From: QHCA01 sp038237645 | GTDB taxonomy: Bacteria > Actinomycetota > Actinomycetes > Mycobacteriales > QHCA01 | DNA: 31,683 bases | Assembly (NCBI GenBank): GCA_038237645.1 | Contig: JBBRYN010000037.1 | Location: forward strand, 1 to 31,683 | Direction: 5' to 3' | Shown here: piece by piece, positions 8,908-16,258 of the stretch | How the letters are laid out: every line of letters starts with the position of its first letter | Numbering within the stretch: the first letter of the stretch is position 1 | Made by a program: the position numbers and the translations under genes | Notes under the pieces: generated by a model | What the model was told of the DNA's origin: nothing | Database searches by the model: none | What the model saw: only the letters and a program-made list of their open reading frames with translations

Positions 8908-8923
8908 GTTACCGCCGTGTTAG
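8908..8923. promoter_or_regulatory. Possible GlnR-like box between glnA2 and nadE
   Basis: On the minus strand this reads CTAAC, six bases, GTAAC. That resembles one a-site/b-site pair of the actinobacterial GlnR consensus (gTnAC-n6-GaAAC). It lies 22 bp upstream of the glnA2 start and 54 bp upstream of nadE. Only one pair is evident and the match is imperfect, so this is a weak call. Confidence 0.25.
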
Positions 8924-8977
8924 CCGCCACACCCGAACCGGCCGCCTCCGGCACCCAAGGCGTACCAGAATGGCGAC

Positions 8978-10777
8978 GTGGCCCAGTTGCGCGTGGCACT
9001 CGCCCAGATCGACGTCACCGTCGGCGACCTCGACGGCAACAGCGACCAGGTGTTGAGCTGGTCGCGGCAGGCGGCCGCGGCCGGCGCCCACCTGGTGGCC
9101 TTCCCCGAGATGGCGCTGACCGGCTATCCGGCCGAGGACCTGGTCCTGCGCGAGTCGTTCGGGGCGGCCAGTACGCAATTGCTCGGCCGGGTCGCCCGCC
9201 GGCTGGCCGAGGACGGCCTGGGCGATCTCGCCGTCGTGGTGGGCTACCTCGACGTCGACGGTGGGCCGCGCAATGCGGCGGCCCTGCTGCATGGGGGCAG
9301 GATCGTGGCCCGCTACTTCAAGCATCACCTGCCCAACTACGGCGTCTTCGACGAAGCCCGCTACTTCCGGCCGGGTGACCGCTTCGTCGTCGTCCGGCTG
9401 CACGGTGTCGACGTCGCGCTGACGGTCTGCGAGGACCTTTGGCAGGACGGTGGCCCTTTCTCCGTGGCCGCGGCCGCGGAGGTGGGCCTGGTCGTCAACA
9501 TCAACGGCTCGCCGTACGAACGCAACAAGGACGACCTCCGGCTCGACCTGGCCGCCCGCCGGGCCCGCGAGGCAGGTGCCGCGGTCGCCTACGTCAACAT
9601 GGTGGGCGCCCAGGACGAATTGGTCTACGACGGCGACTCCCTCGTCGTGTCGGCCGACGGTGACGTCATCTCGCGAGCCGGCCAGTACGACGAGGATCTG
9701 CTGGTCGTCGATCTCGACCTGCCACTGGCCAAGAGTGCCCTGACCGGCCCGGCCCGTGGCATGCTGGTCGAGCGCACGGTGCTGTCGGAGCAACCGCTGT
9801 CGCCGTATCCGCCACAAGCGCCGATCGTCGCCGAGCGGCTGTCCGATCCGGCGGAGGTGTGGGGGGCGCTGGTCACCGGCACGCATGACTACGCGCGCAA
9901 GAACGGCTTCCGGTCGGTGGTCATGGGCCTGTCCGGCGGCATCGACTCCGCCTTGGTCGCCACGGTGGCCCGCGACGCGCTGGGTGCCGATGCCGTACAC
10001 GTCGTCGGGATGCCGTCTCGGCACTCCTCGATCCACTCGCTGGCCGACGCCGCGGACCTCGCCACCCGTCTCGGGTTGCACTGGCAGGTCATCCCGATCG
10101 CGCCCATCGTCGATGCCTACGAATCGACGCTGGCCGCAACGGGTGCCCCGGTCAGCGGCCTGGCAGCGGAGAACCTGCAGTCCAGAGCGCGCGGGACGCT
10201 GCTCATGGCGCTGTCGAACTCCGCGGGTCACCTCGTGCTGACCACGGGCAACAAGAGCGAGCTGGCAACCGGCTATTCCACCCTGTACGGCGACAGCGCC
10301 GGTGGGTTCGCCCCGATCAAGGACGTGCCCAAGACCATGGTGTGGGAGCTTGCCCGGTGGCGAAACACGGCGGCGGAGCAGCGCGGCGAGATCCCGCCCA
10401 TCCCGCAGAGCTCGATCGACAAGCCGCCCTCGGCCGAGCTGGCACCCGGCCAGCTCGACAGTGACAGCCTGCCGCCGTACGACGTCCTCGACGCGGTGCT
10501 GGCCGACTACATCGACCGCGACCTCGGCCGCTCCGCCCTGCTGGACCGCGGGCACGATCCCGAGGTGGTGGAGAAGGTGATCCGCCTCGTCGACCAGGCC
10601 GAATACAAGCGCCGCCAGTACCCGCCCGGTCCGAAGATCTCGCTCAAGGCATTCGGCCGCGACCGCCGGCTGCCGATCACCAGCCGCTGGCGCGAGACCG
10701 TGCCTGGCGGCAGCCACGAGACAGCGGGCAGCCACGAGACAGCGGGCAGCCACGAGACGCCGGCGCTGCCGCGCTGA
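8978..10777 (+). CDS. nadE: Glutamine-dependent NAD+ synthetase
   Basis: NadE amidates nicotinic acid adenine dinucleotide to NAD+, using ammonia from glutamine. The 599-residue product has an N-terminal nitrilase-fold amidase with the triad Glu44 (FPEMALTGY), Lys115 (RYFKHH) and Cys151 (TVCEDLW), then an ATP-pyrophosphatase synthetase domain with GLSGGIDSAL (P-loop SGGIDS at about 319-324) and TTGNKSELATGY. It starts at a GTG. The family core ends near ...PITSRWRE; the last 20 or so residues are an extra tail containing three GSHETA-like repeats encoded by an 18-bp tandem repeat. It is divergent from glnA2 and 125 bp upstream of panB. Confidence 0.95.
   Translation: MAQLRVALAQIDVTVGDLDGNSDQVLSWSRQAAAAGAHLVAFPEMALTGYPAEDLVLRESFGAASTQLLGRVARRLAEDGLGDLAVVVGYLDVDGGPRNAAALLHGGRIVARYFKHHLPNYGVFDEARYFRPGDRFVVVRLHGVDVALTVCEDLWQDGGPFSVAAAAEVGLVVNINGSPYERNKDDLRLDLAARRAREAGAAVAYVNMVGAQDELVYDGDSLVVSADGDVISRAGQYDEDLLVVDLDLPLAKSALTGPARGMLVERTVLSEQPLSPYPPQAPIVAERLSDPAEVWGALVTGTHDYARKNGFRSVVMGLSGGIDSALVATVARDALGADAVHVVGMPSRHSSIHSLADAADLATRLGLHWQVIPIAPIVDAYESTLAATGAPVSGLAAENLQSRARGTLLMALSNSAGHLVLTTGNKSELATGYSTLYGDSAGGFAPIKDVPKTMVWELARWRNTAAEQRGEIPPIPQSSIDKPPSAELAPGQLDSDSLPPYDVLDAVLADYIDRDLGRSALLDRGHDPEVVEKVIRLVDQAEYKRRQYPPGPKISLKAFGRDRRLPITSRWRETVPGGSHETAGSHETAGSHETPALPR
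10709..10762 (+). repeat. Three tandem 18-bp units in the nadE 3' end
   Basis: The unit GGCAGCCACGAGACAGCG occurs at 10709-10726 and 10727-10744, and with two changes in its last four bases at 10745-10762. It is in frame and adds GSHETA repeats to the NadE C-terminus. The near identity of the copies points to recent slippage or duplication. Confidence 0.9.
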
Positions 10778-10812
10778 CGCCAGCCCAGGATGTGACGAGC
10801 CAGACACTGCAC

Positions 10813-10830
10813 CGCACGCCCGGGCGTGCG
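10813..10830. other. 18-bp perfect palindrome between nadE and panB
   Basis: CGCACGCCCGGGCGTGCG is fully self-complementary. As RNA it could form a 7-bp G:C-rich stem with a CCGG loop, 36 bp after the nadE stop, and act as a terminator for nadE; it lacks a T-run. As DNA it could equally be a dimer-binding site upstream of panB. Confidence 0.5.
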
Positions 10831-10902
10831 ACCATCGACGCAACCCGGGGACGTCACCGCGACGCCTCGAGGAGTGAATAGTGGAAGAAGCGAGGCAACG
10901 GC

Positions 10903-11742
10903 GTGTCCGAGTCTGCTGAGCCATCGCTCTACGGCGGCCCAGCCGGCCGCCGGGTGACCGTCATCGACCTCCAGGTCGCCAAGACTCGTGGCGAGCGCTG
11001 GCCGATGCTGACGTCCTATGACCAGTACTCCGCGGAGATCTTCGACCAGGCCGGTGTCCCCGTGCTGCTCGTCGGTGATTCCGCGGCCAACAACGTCTTC
11101 GGCTATCCCGACACCATCTCGGTCACCGTCGAGGAACTGCTTCCGCTGGTGCGGGCCGTGACCCGCTCGACCCGCCGGGCCATGGTGGTGGCGGACCTGC
11201 CCTTCGGCTCCTACCAGCTCTCCGCCACCCAGGCGCTGCAGACCGCCATCCGGTTCATGAAGGAAGGCGGCGCCCAGGCGGTGAAGCTTGAGGGCGGCCA
11301 ACGCGTCGTGCCGCACGTCGCGGAGATCGTGGCTGCCGGGATCCCCGTGATGGCACACATCGGGTTCACCCCGCAGAGCGTCAACGCCCTCGGTGGCTAC
11401 CGGGTGCAAGGCCGCGGCCACGAGGGCGACACCCTGGTCCACGACGCCCTGGCCCTGCAGCGGGCCGGTGCCTTCAGCGTCGTACTGGAAATGGTGCCGG
11501 CCGACGTAGCCAAGCGCGTGACGGCGGAGCTGACGATCCCGACCGTCGGGATCGGGGCCGGCGTCGACTGCGACGCGCAGGTGCTGGTGTGGCAGGACAT
11601 GGCCGGGCTGCGGGACGGGCGACTGCCGAGATTCGTCAAGCAGTACGCGGATCTGCGCGGCGTCCTCACCGGCGCCGTGCACGCCTTCGCCCTCGATGTG
11701 CGCACCGGGAAGTTCCCGGACGACTCCCGTTCGTACTCCTGA
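10903..11742 (+). CDS. panB: 3-methyl-2-oxobutanoate hydroxymethyltransferase
   Basis: PanB adds a hydroxymethyl group from methylenetetrahydrofolate to 2-oxoisovalerate, the first committed step of pantothenate and CoA synthesis. The 279-residue length is normal. Family signatures are MLTSYDQYSAEIFDQAGVP at the N-terminus, LLVGDSAANNVFGY, VVADLPFGSYQ, KLEGG and HIGFTPQSVNALGGYRVQG with metal-binding and catalytic residues, then VGIGAGVDCDAQVLVWQDM near the C-terminus. The GTG start is preceded by AGCGAGG at a 7-bp spacing. panC and panD are not in the window. It is the last intact gene before the decayed region. Confidence 0.95.
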   Translation: MSESAEPSLYGGPAGRRVTVIDLQVAKTRGERWPMLTSYDQYSAEIFDQAGVPVLLVGDSAANNVFGYPDTISVTVEELLPLVRAVTRSTRRAMVVADLPFGSYQLSATQALQTAIRFMKEGGAQAVKLEGGQRVVPHVAEIVAAGIPVMAHIGFTPQSVNALGGYRVQGRGHEGDTLVHDALALQRAGAFSVVLEMVPADVAKRVTAELTIPTVGIGAGVDCDAQVLVWQDMAGLRDGRLPRFVKQYADLRGVLTGAVHAFALDVRTGKFPDDSRSYS

Positions 11743-11912
11743 TCGTCCGAGCTCCGGCCGGACTTCCGAGATCGTGAGCACGCACGGTCTTGATCAACTG
11801 CATCGTTGCAGGTCAGGGGCTTGAGTTGGGGTCCGGGAAGGCGATTCCATGTAGGCACACGACTCTGGGTGTGTCGTCGACGGGACTGACGCTGCGCGCT
11901 TGAGTTTGTGGC

Positions 11913-12100
11913 ATGTACTTGCGGGAGACGCGCCGGAGGAACCGGGATTGGTCGGTGGTGGCCGACCTGCAGCTAGCGCACAACGATCGGCACCCGGAGA
12001 CCGGTAGCCCGAATCGCGAAGGTGATTGACAAACTTTTGGGCGGGCCCAGCAGATTGATCGGCGGCCTGGCCGGGCTGGTGGCGTCGATGGAGGTCAGGG
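11913..12100 (+). pseudogene. Remnant of an IS1634-family transposase N-terminus
   Basis: The ATG at 11913 begins MYLRETRRRNRDWSVVADLQ and continues through LAHNDRHPETGSP before a stop at 12027-12029. Shifting frame at 12022 restores VIDKLLGG and LAGLVASM. This matches, from memory, the start of IS1634-type transposases (MYLR-T-RRNRDGSVV-YLQLAHN-R-PETG, then a short charged stretch and LVxSI). Only the first 60 or so codons survive and there is a frameshift; the rest of the transposase is absent because phosphoglycerate mutase sequence begins at once. The preceding 170 bp after panB hold no gene that I can see. Confidence 0.6.
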
Positions 12101-12109
12101 ATCCACTTG

Positions 12110-12285
12110 AGGGGACCCGGTCACATCCGCGACGACGAGATCGCCGGACTGAACATCCCGACCGGCATCCCGCTGCTGGTACGACCTCGACGGCAACCCA
12201 CGCCCCGGTGACTGCAGGAGGCAGTTACCGGGACCCCGAGGTGGCGGTGGCGGCGGTCCAGCGGGTGAAGAACCAGGGCCGATGA
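12110..12285 (+). pseudogene. gpmA: Decayed C-terminal fragment of phosphoglycerate mutase
   Basis: Three successive frames together spell the end of a 2,3-bisphosphoglycerate-dependent phosphoglycerate mutase: IRDDEIAGLNIPTGIPLL (from about 12125), then YDLDGNPRP (from 12180), then VTAGGSYRDPEVAVAAV to a stop at 12283-12285. In intact enzymes the same order reads SDDEI-GLNIPTGIPL-YDLD---P---GG-YLDPEAA. The catalytic N-terminal two thirds are missing, and two frame changes occur within 60 bp, so this is a dead fragment joined to the IS1634-like remnant. A functional copy would be expected elsewhere in the genome. Confidence 0.75.
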
Positions 12286-12300
12286 AGTCACGCTACCTAC

Positions 12301-13248
12301 TCAGGTGACGACGTGGGTGGTGTTGCCCCGAATCTGGCCGAGGTAGGTGACGGCGCCGCCCGGCGACGGTCACCAGGGTGGGAGTGGTCCGGTCGGTGGT
12401 GTCGCCGAGCCCGAGTTGTCCCTTGGCGTTGGAATCCCCAGCACCACAAGGTGCCGTCGGTGCGGGCGGCGCAGGTGTGCGCCTGGCTGGCGCTCGGTGA
12501 TCGCCAGGTGGTGGCGACGCCGACCTGCACCGGGCTGATCCGGTCGGTGGTTTCGCCCAGGCCCAACTGACCTCTGTCGTCAGCCCCCAGCACCACAGCT
12601 TGCCGTCGGTACGCACGTTGCAGACGTGCTCATTGCCGGTGGCGATCGGCCCCCAGGTGGTGGCGGCACCGACCTGCTGCGGAGCGAGATAGCCGGACAG
12701 GTCGATCGCTCCGGTCTGCCCGCTCTGCCCTCCCGGGCCGCAGCGTCGAGGGCGTAGCTGAACCGGTACACCCGGCTCTGGCCGGCCCCGGTGGGCGCGA
12801 ACGCACCTACGCCGCTGGCATAGGCCGTGCTCGTCGTCGCGAAATGATCGACTGTCCCGGCATAGATGGTGCCGGCGGGAGTGAAACCAGGACATGACGC
12901 CGGCCCCGAACCGGCGAAGGTCGAGCCGCTGCCCTCCTCCACGGTCAGGTTCAGATAGGCGCCCAAGCCCGCGAGGAGGAATAACCGGGGACATTCAGCT
13001 TCACCGCCGCGGTAACGGACCCGCCGTAGCTGACCACGATGCACTTCACGCCGGTGTTGGCCGGCACCAGGCTCGACACCACAAACAGCGCCGCGCCCAA
13101 GTCATCGTCGCTCAACGAGACGGTGCCCGTGGACCAGTTGTTGGTCGGGGTGGTTGTCAGGCCCGAAAGGCCGCGTCCGAGCCGCCCAACAGCAGCGACC
13201 CAGCGACCCGGCCACCAGCATGACAGCGGAAACGATCACCCGGCCCAT
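12301..13248 (-). pseudogene. Broken TasA/camelysin-like protein joined to RCC1 repeats
   Basis: The readable protein switches minus-strand frame about seven times. From 13248 it reads MGRVIVSAVMLVAGS, then LLLGGSDAAF, which resembles a SipW-type signal peptide. Next come TTPTNNWSTGTVSLSDDD, GAALFVVSSLVP, YLNLTVEEGSG and VYRFSYALDAA, the pattern of actinobacterial TasA/camelysin-like exported proteins. After about 12740 it becomes RCC1-type repeats: NEHVCNVRTDGKLWCWG, GQLGLGETTDRISPVQVG, TCAARTDGTLWCWG and GQLGLGDTTDRTTPTLV, ending YLGQIRGNTTHVVT at a stop at 12301-12303. Such fusions would be secreted, propeller-bearing surface proteins. Break points are near 13200, 13157, 12970, 12740, 12590, 12440 and 12370. 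Either the gene is dead or this stretch of sequence is unreliable. Confidence 0.7.
13193..13208. repeat. 8-bp tandem duplication that breaks the signal peptide
   Basis: CAGCGACC occurs twice in a row (13193-13200 and 13201-13208). On the minus strand the extra copy shifts the frame inside the signal-peptide core of the TasA-like pseudogene, between VAGSL and LLLGG. Removing one copy restores a normal hydrophobic core. Confidence 0.8.
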
Positions 13249-13575
13249 GAACCGCGGTCGGCCCACCCGCCGCCGGCGGGCATGCCGCGGCCCGGTCCGG
13301 CCCAGCGGCGCGATATCCACATGCAAGCATCGGCACCGACAGCAAAACACTCAAGCCCACCACCCCGAACCACAGGGCCGGCCGCCGAATGTCACCCTTT
13401 CGCGGCACCATGGCCCCCTGGATGATCGATTCCAGGGGGTCCGGCTGGGCGTGTTGTGTCCGGTCGGCGGTGAAGGTGCCCAGGATCGGCGTTGCATACC
13501 GTGGTGACTCGACCCCGGTGGATGCGCCTGCGCCATCTGGCGGGGCCGACCCTGGGCCGACCCCTCCTCCGGAGG
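13249..13575 (-). other. Unassigned stretch with a possible broken membrane-protein end
   Basis: On the minus strand an open frame runs through an ATG at 13411 and encodes a basic region followed by a hydrophobic helix, RRPALWFGVVGLSVLLSVPM. The open frame extends upstream to at least 13520 without an obvious start. It could be the C-terminus of a membrane protein that once preceded the TasA-like gene; a SipW-like signal peptidase would fit that position, but I see no catalytic motif and do not claim it. Nothing else in the stretch is recognisable. Confidence 0.25.
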
Positions 13576-14256
13576 TCAGATGTCGGTGACCCGGATGCCG
13601 GCGTGGGCCTGGTAGCGCCGGTTGATCGAGATCAGGTTGGCGGTCAGCGCTTCCACCTGCCGGCAGTTGCGCAGCCGACCGGCATAGACGCCGCGCAACC
13701 CCGCGATCCGCTCGGCCAGCGCCTGCACCAGGTCGGTTGCCTCGCGGTCGTCGCCGAGAACCAGCGTGTCGCCGTCAACGTTGCCGACCGAGGTGTCGGC
13801 GAGCAACACCGCGGACAGGTGGTGGAACGCGCCGACGACACGGCTGTCGGGCAGCAACGCCTGCGCCTGCTCCGCCGCGCTGCCCTCCGCCACGGAAAGG
13901 GGGAAGGGTCCCTGGTTGTCGAAGCCCAGCGGGTTGACGCAGTCGACCACCACCTTGCCGCGCAGCGGCTCCCGCAGGTCGGTGAGGGTGGCCGCATGGC
14001 CGGCCCAGGGAACGGCGACGATGACGAGATCGGCTCGCGTGGCCACTGTGGAGTTGTCGGCTCCGGTGGCGCCCGCACGGGCCGCCGCGGAGTTGACGTC
14101 GGCGGCTGCCGTGACCGCCCGGTCGGCGGCCCGCGATCCGATCAGGACCTGCTGCCCGCTGGCGGTAAGCCTGATGGCCAGTCCGGTGCCCTGCGGCCCG
14201 GTGCCACCGAGGATACCGACAACAAGGTCGGCGACGTCGCTCGCGTCGGACGACAT
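13576..14256 (-). CDS. F420H2:NADP oxidoreductase-like protein (NADPH-dependent F420 reductase)
   Basis: This family moves hydride between NADPH and the deazaflavin coenzyme F420. The 226-residue protein begins with a Rossmann fold carrying VGILGGTGPQGTGLAIRL and, downstream, LIGSRAADRA, whose Arg residues fit binding of the NADP 2'-phosphate. VVDCVNPLGF and GAFHHLSAVLL are family signatures. The ATG at 14256 is preferred to one at 14262 because AGGA lies 7 bp upstream of it. It is divergent from the MFS gene. Its presence implies that the organism makes F420, as many Actinomycetota do, although no F420 synthesis gene is visible here. Confidence 0.88.
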   Translation of the reverse strand: MSSDASDVADLVVGILGGTGPQGTGLAIRLTASGQQVLIGSRAADRAVTAAADVNSAAARAGATGADNSTVATRADLVIVAVPWAGHAATLTDLREPLRGKVVVDCVNPLGFDNQGPFPLSVAEGSAAEQAQALLPDSRVVGAFHHLSAVLLADTSVGNVDGDTLVLGDDREATDLVQALAERIAGLRGVYAGRLRNCRQVEALTANLISINRRYQAHAGIRVTDI

Positions 14257-14381
14257 GGCCATATCCTGGCAGGCTCGTACGGCGAGGCCCGCGCTCGGTG
14301 CTTCCCGCCAGTCGCCGCGCCCACCGTTCAGTGCGAAAGTGGGTGGACGGGAGTGCCGCGGCAGGGTCAGGCTGGATCATC

Positions 14382-15731
14382 GTGGAGCCGTCCGAGCCGA
14401 CCCACCTGTCCGCGGCACCGATACCGCCGTCGCGACGGCCTGGGGGAGCGGCACGGCGTGGGCTGCGTCACCTGCGCATCGACTTCTCGCCGCTGCGCCA
14501 CTCGCCGGACTTCCGGCTGAGCTTCACCGCATCCCTCGTCTCACCGTTCGGGTCGATGTTGACCTACGTAACCGTTCCGTACCAGGTCGCGCAGCTCACC
14601 CACTCACCACGGGCCGTGGGCCTGCTCGGCCTGTGCGAGCTCGGACCGATCCTGATCATGGCGTTCGTCGGCGGCGCACTGGCCGACTACCTGGACCGCC
14701 GCCGGCTGGTCCTGCTGTCGGAACTGGCCCTCACCGTGATCACCGGCGTACTGCTGTTCAACGCGACCCTGCAGCGACCGGCACTCTGGGTGCTCTACCT
14801 CTGCGCCGGGCTCGGGGCCGGCATCGACGGAGTCCAGCGACCCGCCCTCGACTCGATGATCCCCCGGCTCATCCAGCCCGAGGAGATCCCCGCCGCAGCG
14901 GCCCTGGGCTCCCTGCGGATGAACATCGGTGCCGTCGCGGGCCCGGCCGTGGCAGGCGTGCTGATCGCGGCAGTGCCGCTGTCCTGGGTCTATGCCGTCG
15001 ACGTCGCGACCTTCGCCTTCTCGCTGGCAATGCTGGCGATGATGCGCGCCGTACCGCCACCGCCGGATGCCGATCGACCGAGTCTGCACAGCGTGATCGA
15101 GGGCCTGCGCTACGCGCGCAGCCGGCCGGAACTGCTCGCCACCTATCTCGTGGACATCAACGCCATGTTCTTCGGAATGCCGATGGCACTGTTTCCCTTT
15201 GTCGCGCTGCGCCTCGGCGGCCCGCAGGTGCTCGGCCTGCTCTATGCGGCACCCAGCGCCGGCGCGATCCTCGCGACCCTGACGTCAGGCTGGATCAGCC
15301 GAGTGCACCGGCACGGGTTGATGGTGGTGATCGCGGCGGCCATGTGGGGAGCCGCCATCGTCGGCTTCGGATTCGCGGAGCGCCTCTGGCTTGCCCTCAC
15401 GATGCTCGGGCTGGCCGGCGTCGCCGACAGCATCAGCGGCTTCTTCCGCTGCACCATCTGGAACCAGACGATCCCCGACCACCTGCGCGGTCGACTGGCC
15501 GGCATCGAAATGATCAGCTACACGTCCGGGCCGTTGCTCGGCAACGCGGAGTCCGGCCTGATGGCGTCGGTGTTGTCGGTGCGCGGGTCCATCGTCTCCG
15601 GCGGTGTGTTGTGCATCGCCGGGACGGCGCTGTTGGCGGTAGCCCTGCCGGCGTTCCTCCGCTACGACGGGCGACAGGGCCTCGCGGTCAAACAAGCCGC
15701 GGACGCCGCGCGTTCGGCGGCGGCCGACTGA
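14382..15731 (+). CDS. MFS transporter, EntS-like exporter family
   Basis: This inner-membrane major facilitator protein is about 449 residues from the GTG at 14382; the frame is open back to 14298 but that part is not membrane-like. It shows about twelve hydrophobic segments, with the family loop 2-3 motif GGALADYLDRRRL and a central loop PPPPDADRPSLHSVIEGLRYARSRPELL. The DFRLSFTASLVSPFGSMLTYV opening and IPRLIQPEEIPAAAAL match the subgroup that includes the enterobactin exporter EntS and many drug exporters. The substrate cannot be inferred. It is divergent from the F420 reductase gene and convergent with the histone-like gene, from which a strong hairpin separates it. Confidence 0.87.
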   Translation: MEPSEPTHLSAAPIPPSRRPGGAARRGLRHLRIDFSPLRHSPDFRLSFTASLVSPFGSMLTYVTVPYQVAQLTHSPRAVGLLGLCELGPILIMAFVGGALADYLDRRRLVLLSELALTVITGVLLFNATLQRPALWVLYLCAGLGAGIDGVQRPALDSMIPRLIQPEEIPAAAALGSLRMNIGAVAGPAVAGVLIAAVPLSWVYAVDVATFAFSLAMLAMMRAVPPPPDADRPSLHSVIEGLRYARSRPELLATYLVDINAMFFGMPMALFPFVALRLGGPQVLGLLYAAPSAGAILATLTSGWISRVHRHGLMVVIAAAMWGAAIVGFGFAERLWLALTMLGLAGVADSISGFFRCTIWNQTIPDHLRGRLAGIEMISYTSGPLLGNAESGLMASVLSVRGSIVSGGVLCIAGTALLAVALPAFLRYDGRQGLAVKQAADAARSAAAD

Positions 15732-15755
15732 TCACCGGCACGGCCGGAACGGCGA

Positions 15756-15786
15756 GCAGGCAGCCGCGACGGAAGCGGCTGCCTGC
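15756..15786. terminator. Bidirectional hairpin terminator
   Basis: GCAGGCAGCCGC (15756-15767) pairs perfectly with GCGGCTGCCTGC (15775-15786) around a 7-base loop. It lies between the convergent stops of the MFS gene (15731) and the histone-like gene (15815), so it can end transcription from both sides. Confidence 0.8.
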
Positions 15787-15814
15787 CGTGCCTCGACCCG
15801 GCACGATGACGCGG

Positions 15815-16258
15815 TCAGCTCCGGGCAGCCCGCTTCGCCGGAGCCCGCTTGGCCACGGTCTTGCGCGCCGTCGTCTTCTTGGCGGTCGTCTTCTTCGCTG
15901 CGGAGGTCTTCTTCGCAGTCGCTGCGCGCGCCGTCGTCTTCTTGGCGGTCGTCCGCTTGGCCGTGGTGGCCCTGGTGGCCTTGCGGGTCGCCGGGGCCTT
16001 CTTTGCCGCGGTCTTGCGTGCCGTCGTCTTCTTGGCGGCGGTCTTCTTGGCGGCGGGCCGCTTCGTCGCGGTCTTCTTGGCGGCGGTCTTCTTGGCGGCC
16101 GGCCGCTTGATCGCCGTCTTCTTGGCGACGGTCTTCTTCGCCGCGGCCTTCTTCACGGCCACGGTCTTCTTGGCGGTGGCCTTGGTCGCCGCCAGGGTCC
16201 GCTTCGCGGTGATCTTTCTCGCCACCGGCTTCTTCGCCGAGGCTGTCTTTGCGGGCAT
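15815..16258 (-). CDS. Lysine-rich histone H1-like DNA-binding protein
   Basis: The 147-residue product is built of AAKKT/TAKKT/TARKT-type repeats from end to end. By my count it has 40 Lys and 13 Arg and uses only ten residue types (M, P, A, K, T, S, V, R, I, L), with no acidic, aromatic, Cys or Gly residue. Such sequences resemble the C-terminal tails of actinobacterial HU proteins (HupB/HupS) and eukaryotic H1, and should bind DNA non-specifically and be disordered. There is no N-terminal HU fold, so this is a stand-alone tail. The ATG at 16258 has GAGAGGA 5 bp upstream. Length may vary between strains because the DNA is repetitive. The role is inferred from composition only. Confidence 0.8.
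   Translation of the reverse strand: MPAKTASAKKPVARKITAKRTLAATKATAKKTVAVKKAAAKKTVAKKTAIKRPAAKKTAAKKTATKRPAAKKTAAKKTTARKTAAKKAPATRKATRATTAKRTTAKKTTARAATAKKTSAAKKTTAKKTTARKTVAKRAPAKRAARS

Noticed and set aside
8909..10924. 671-codon minus-strand frame opposite nadE
   Set aside because: Antisense to a complete NAD synthetase; its His/Arg/Asp-rich composition reflects complementary codons.
15840..16258. Repetitive GC-rich tract considered as a CRISPR or satellite array
   Set aside because: The units are irregular, there are no spacers, and the tract is one intact Lys-rich reading frame with a good ribosome site.
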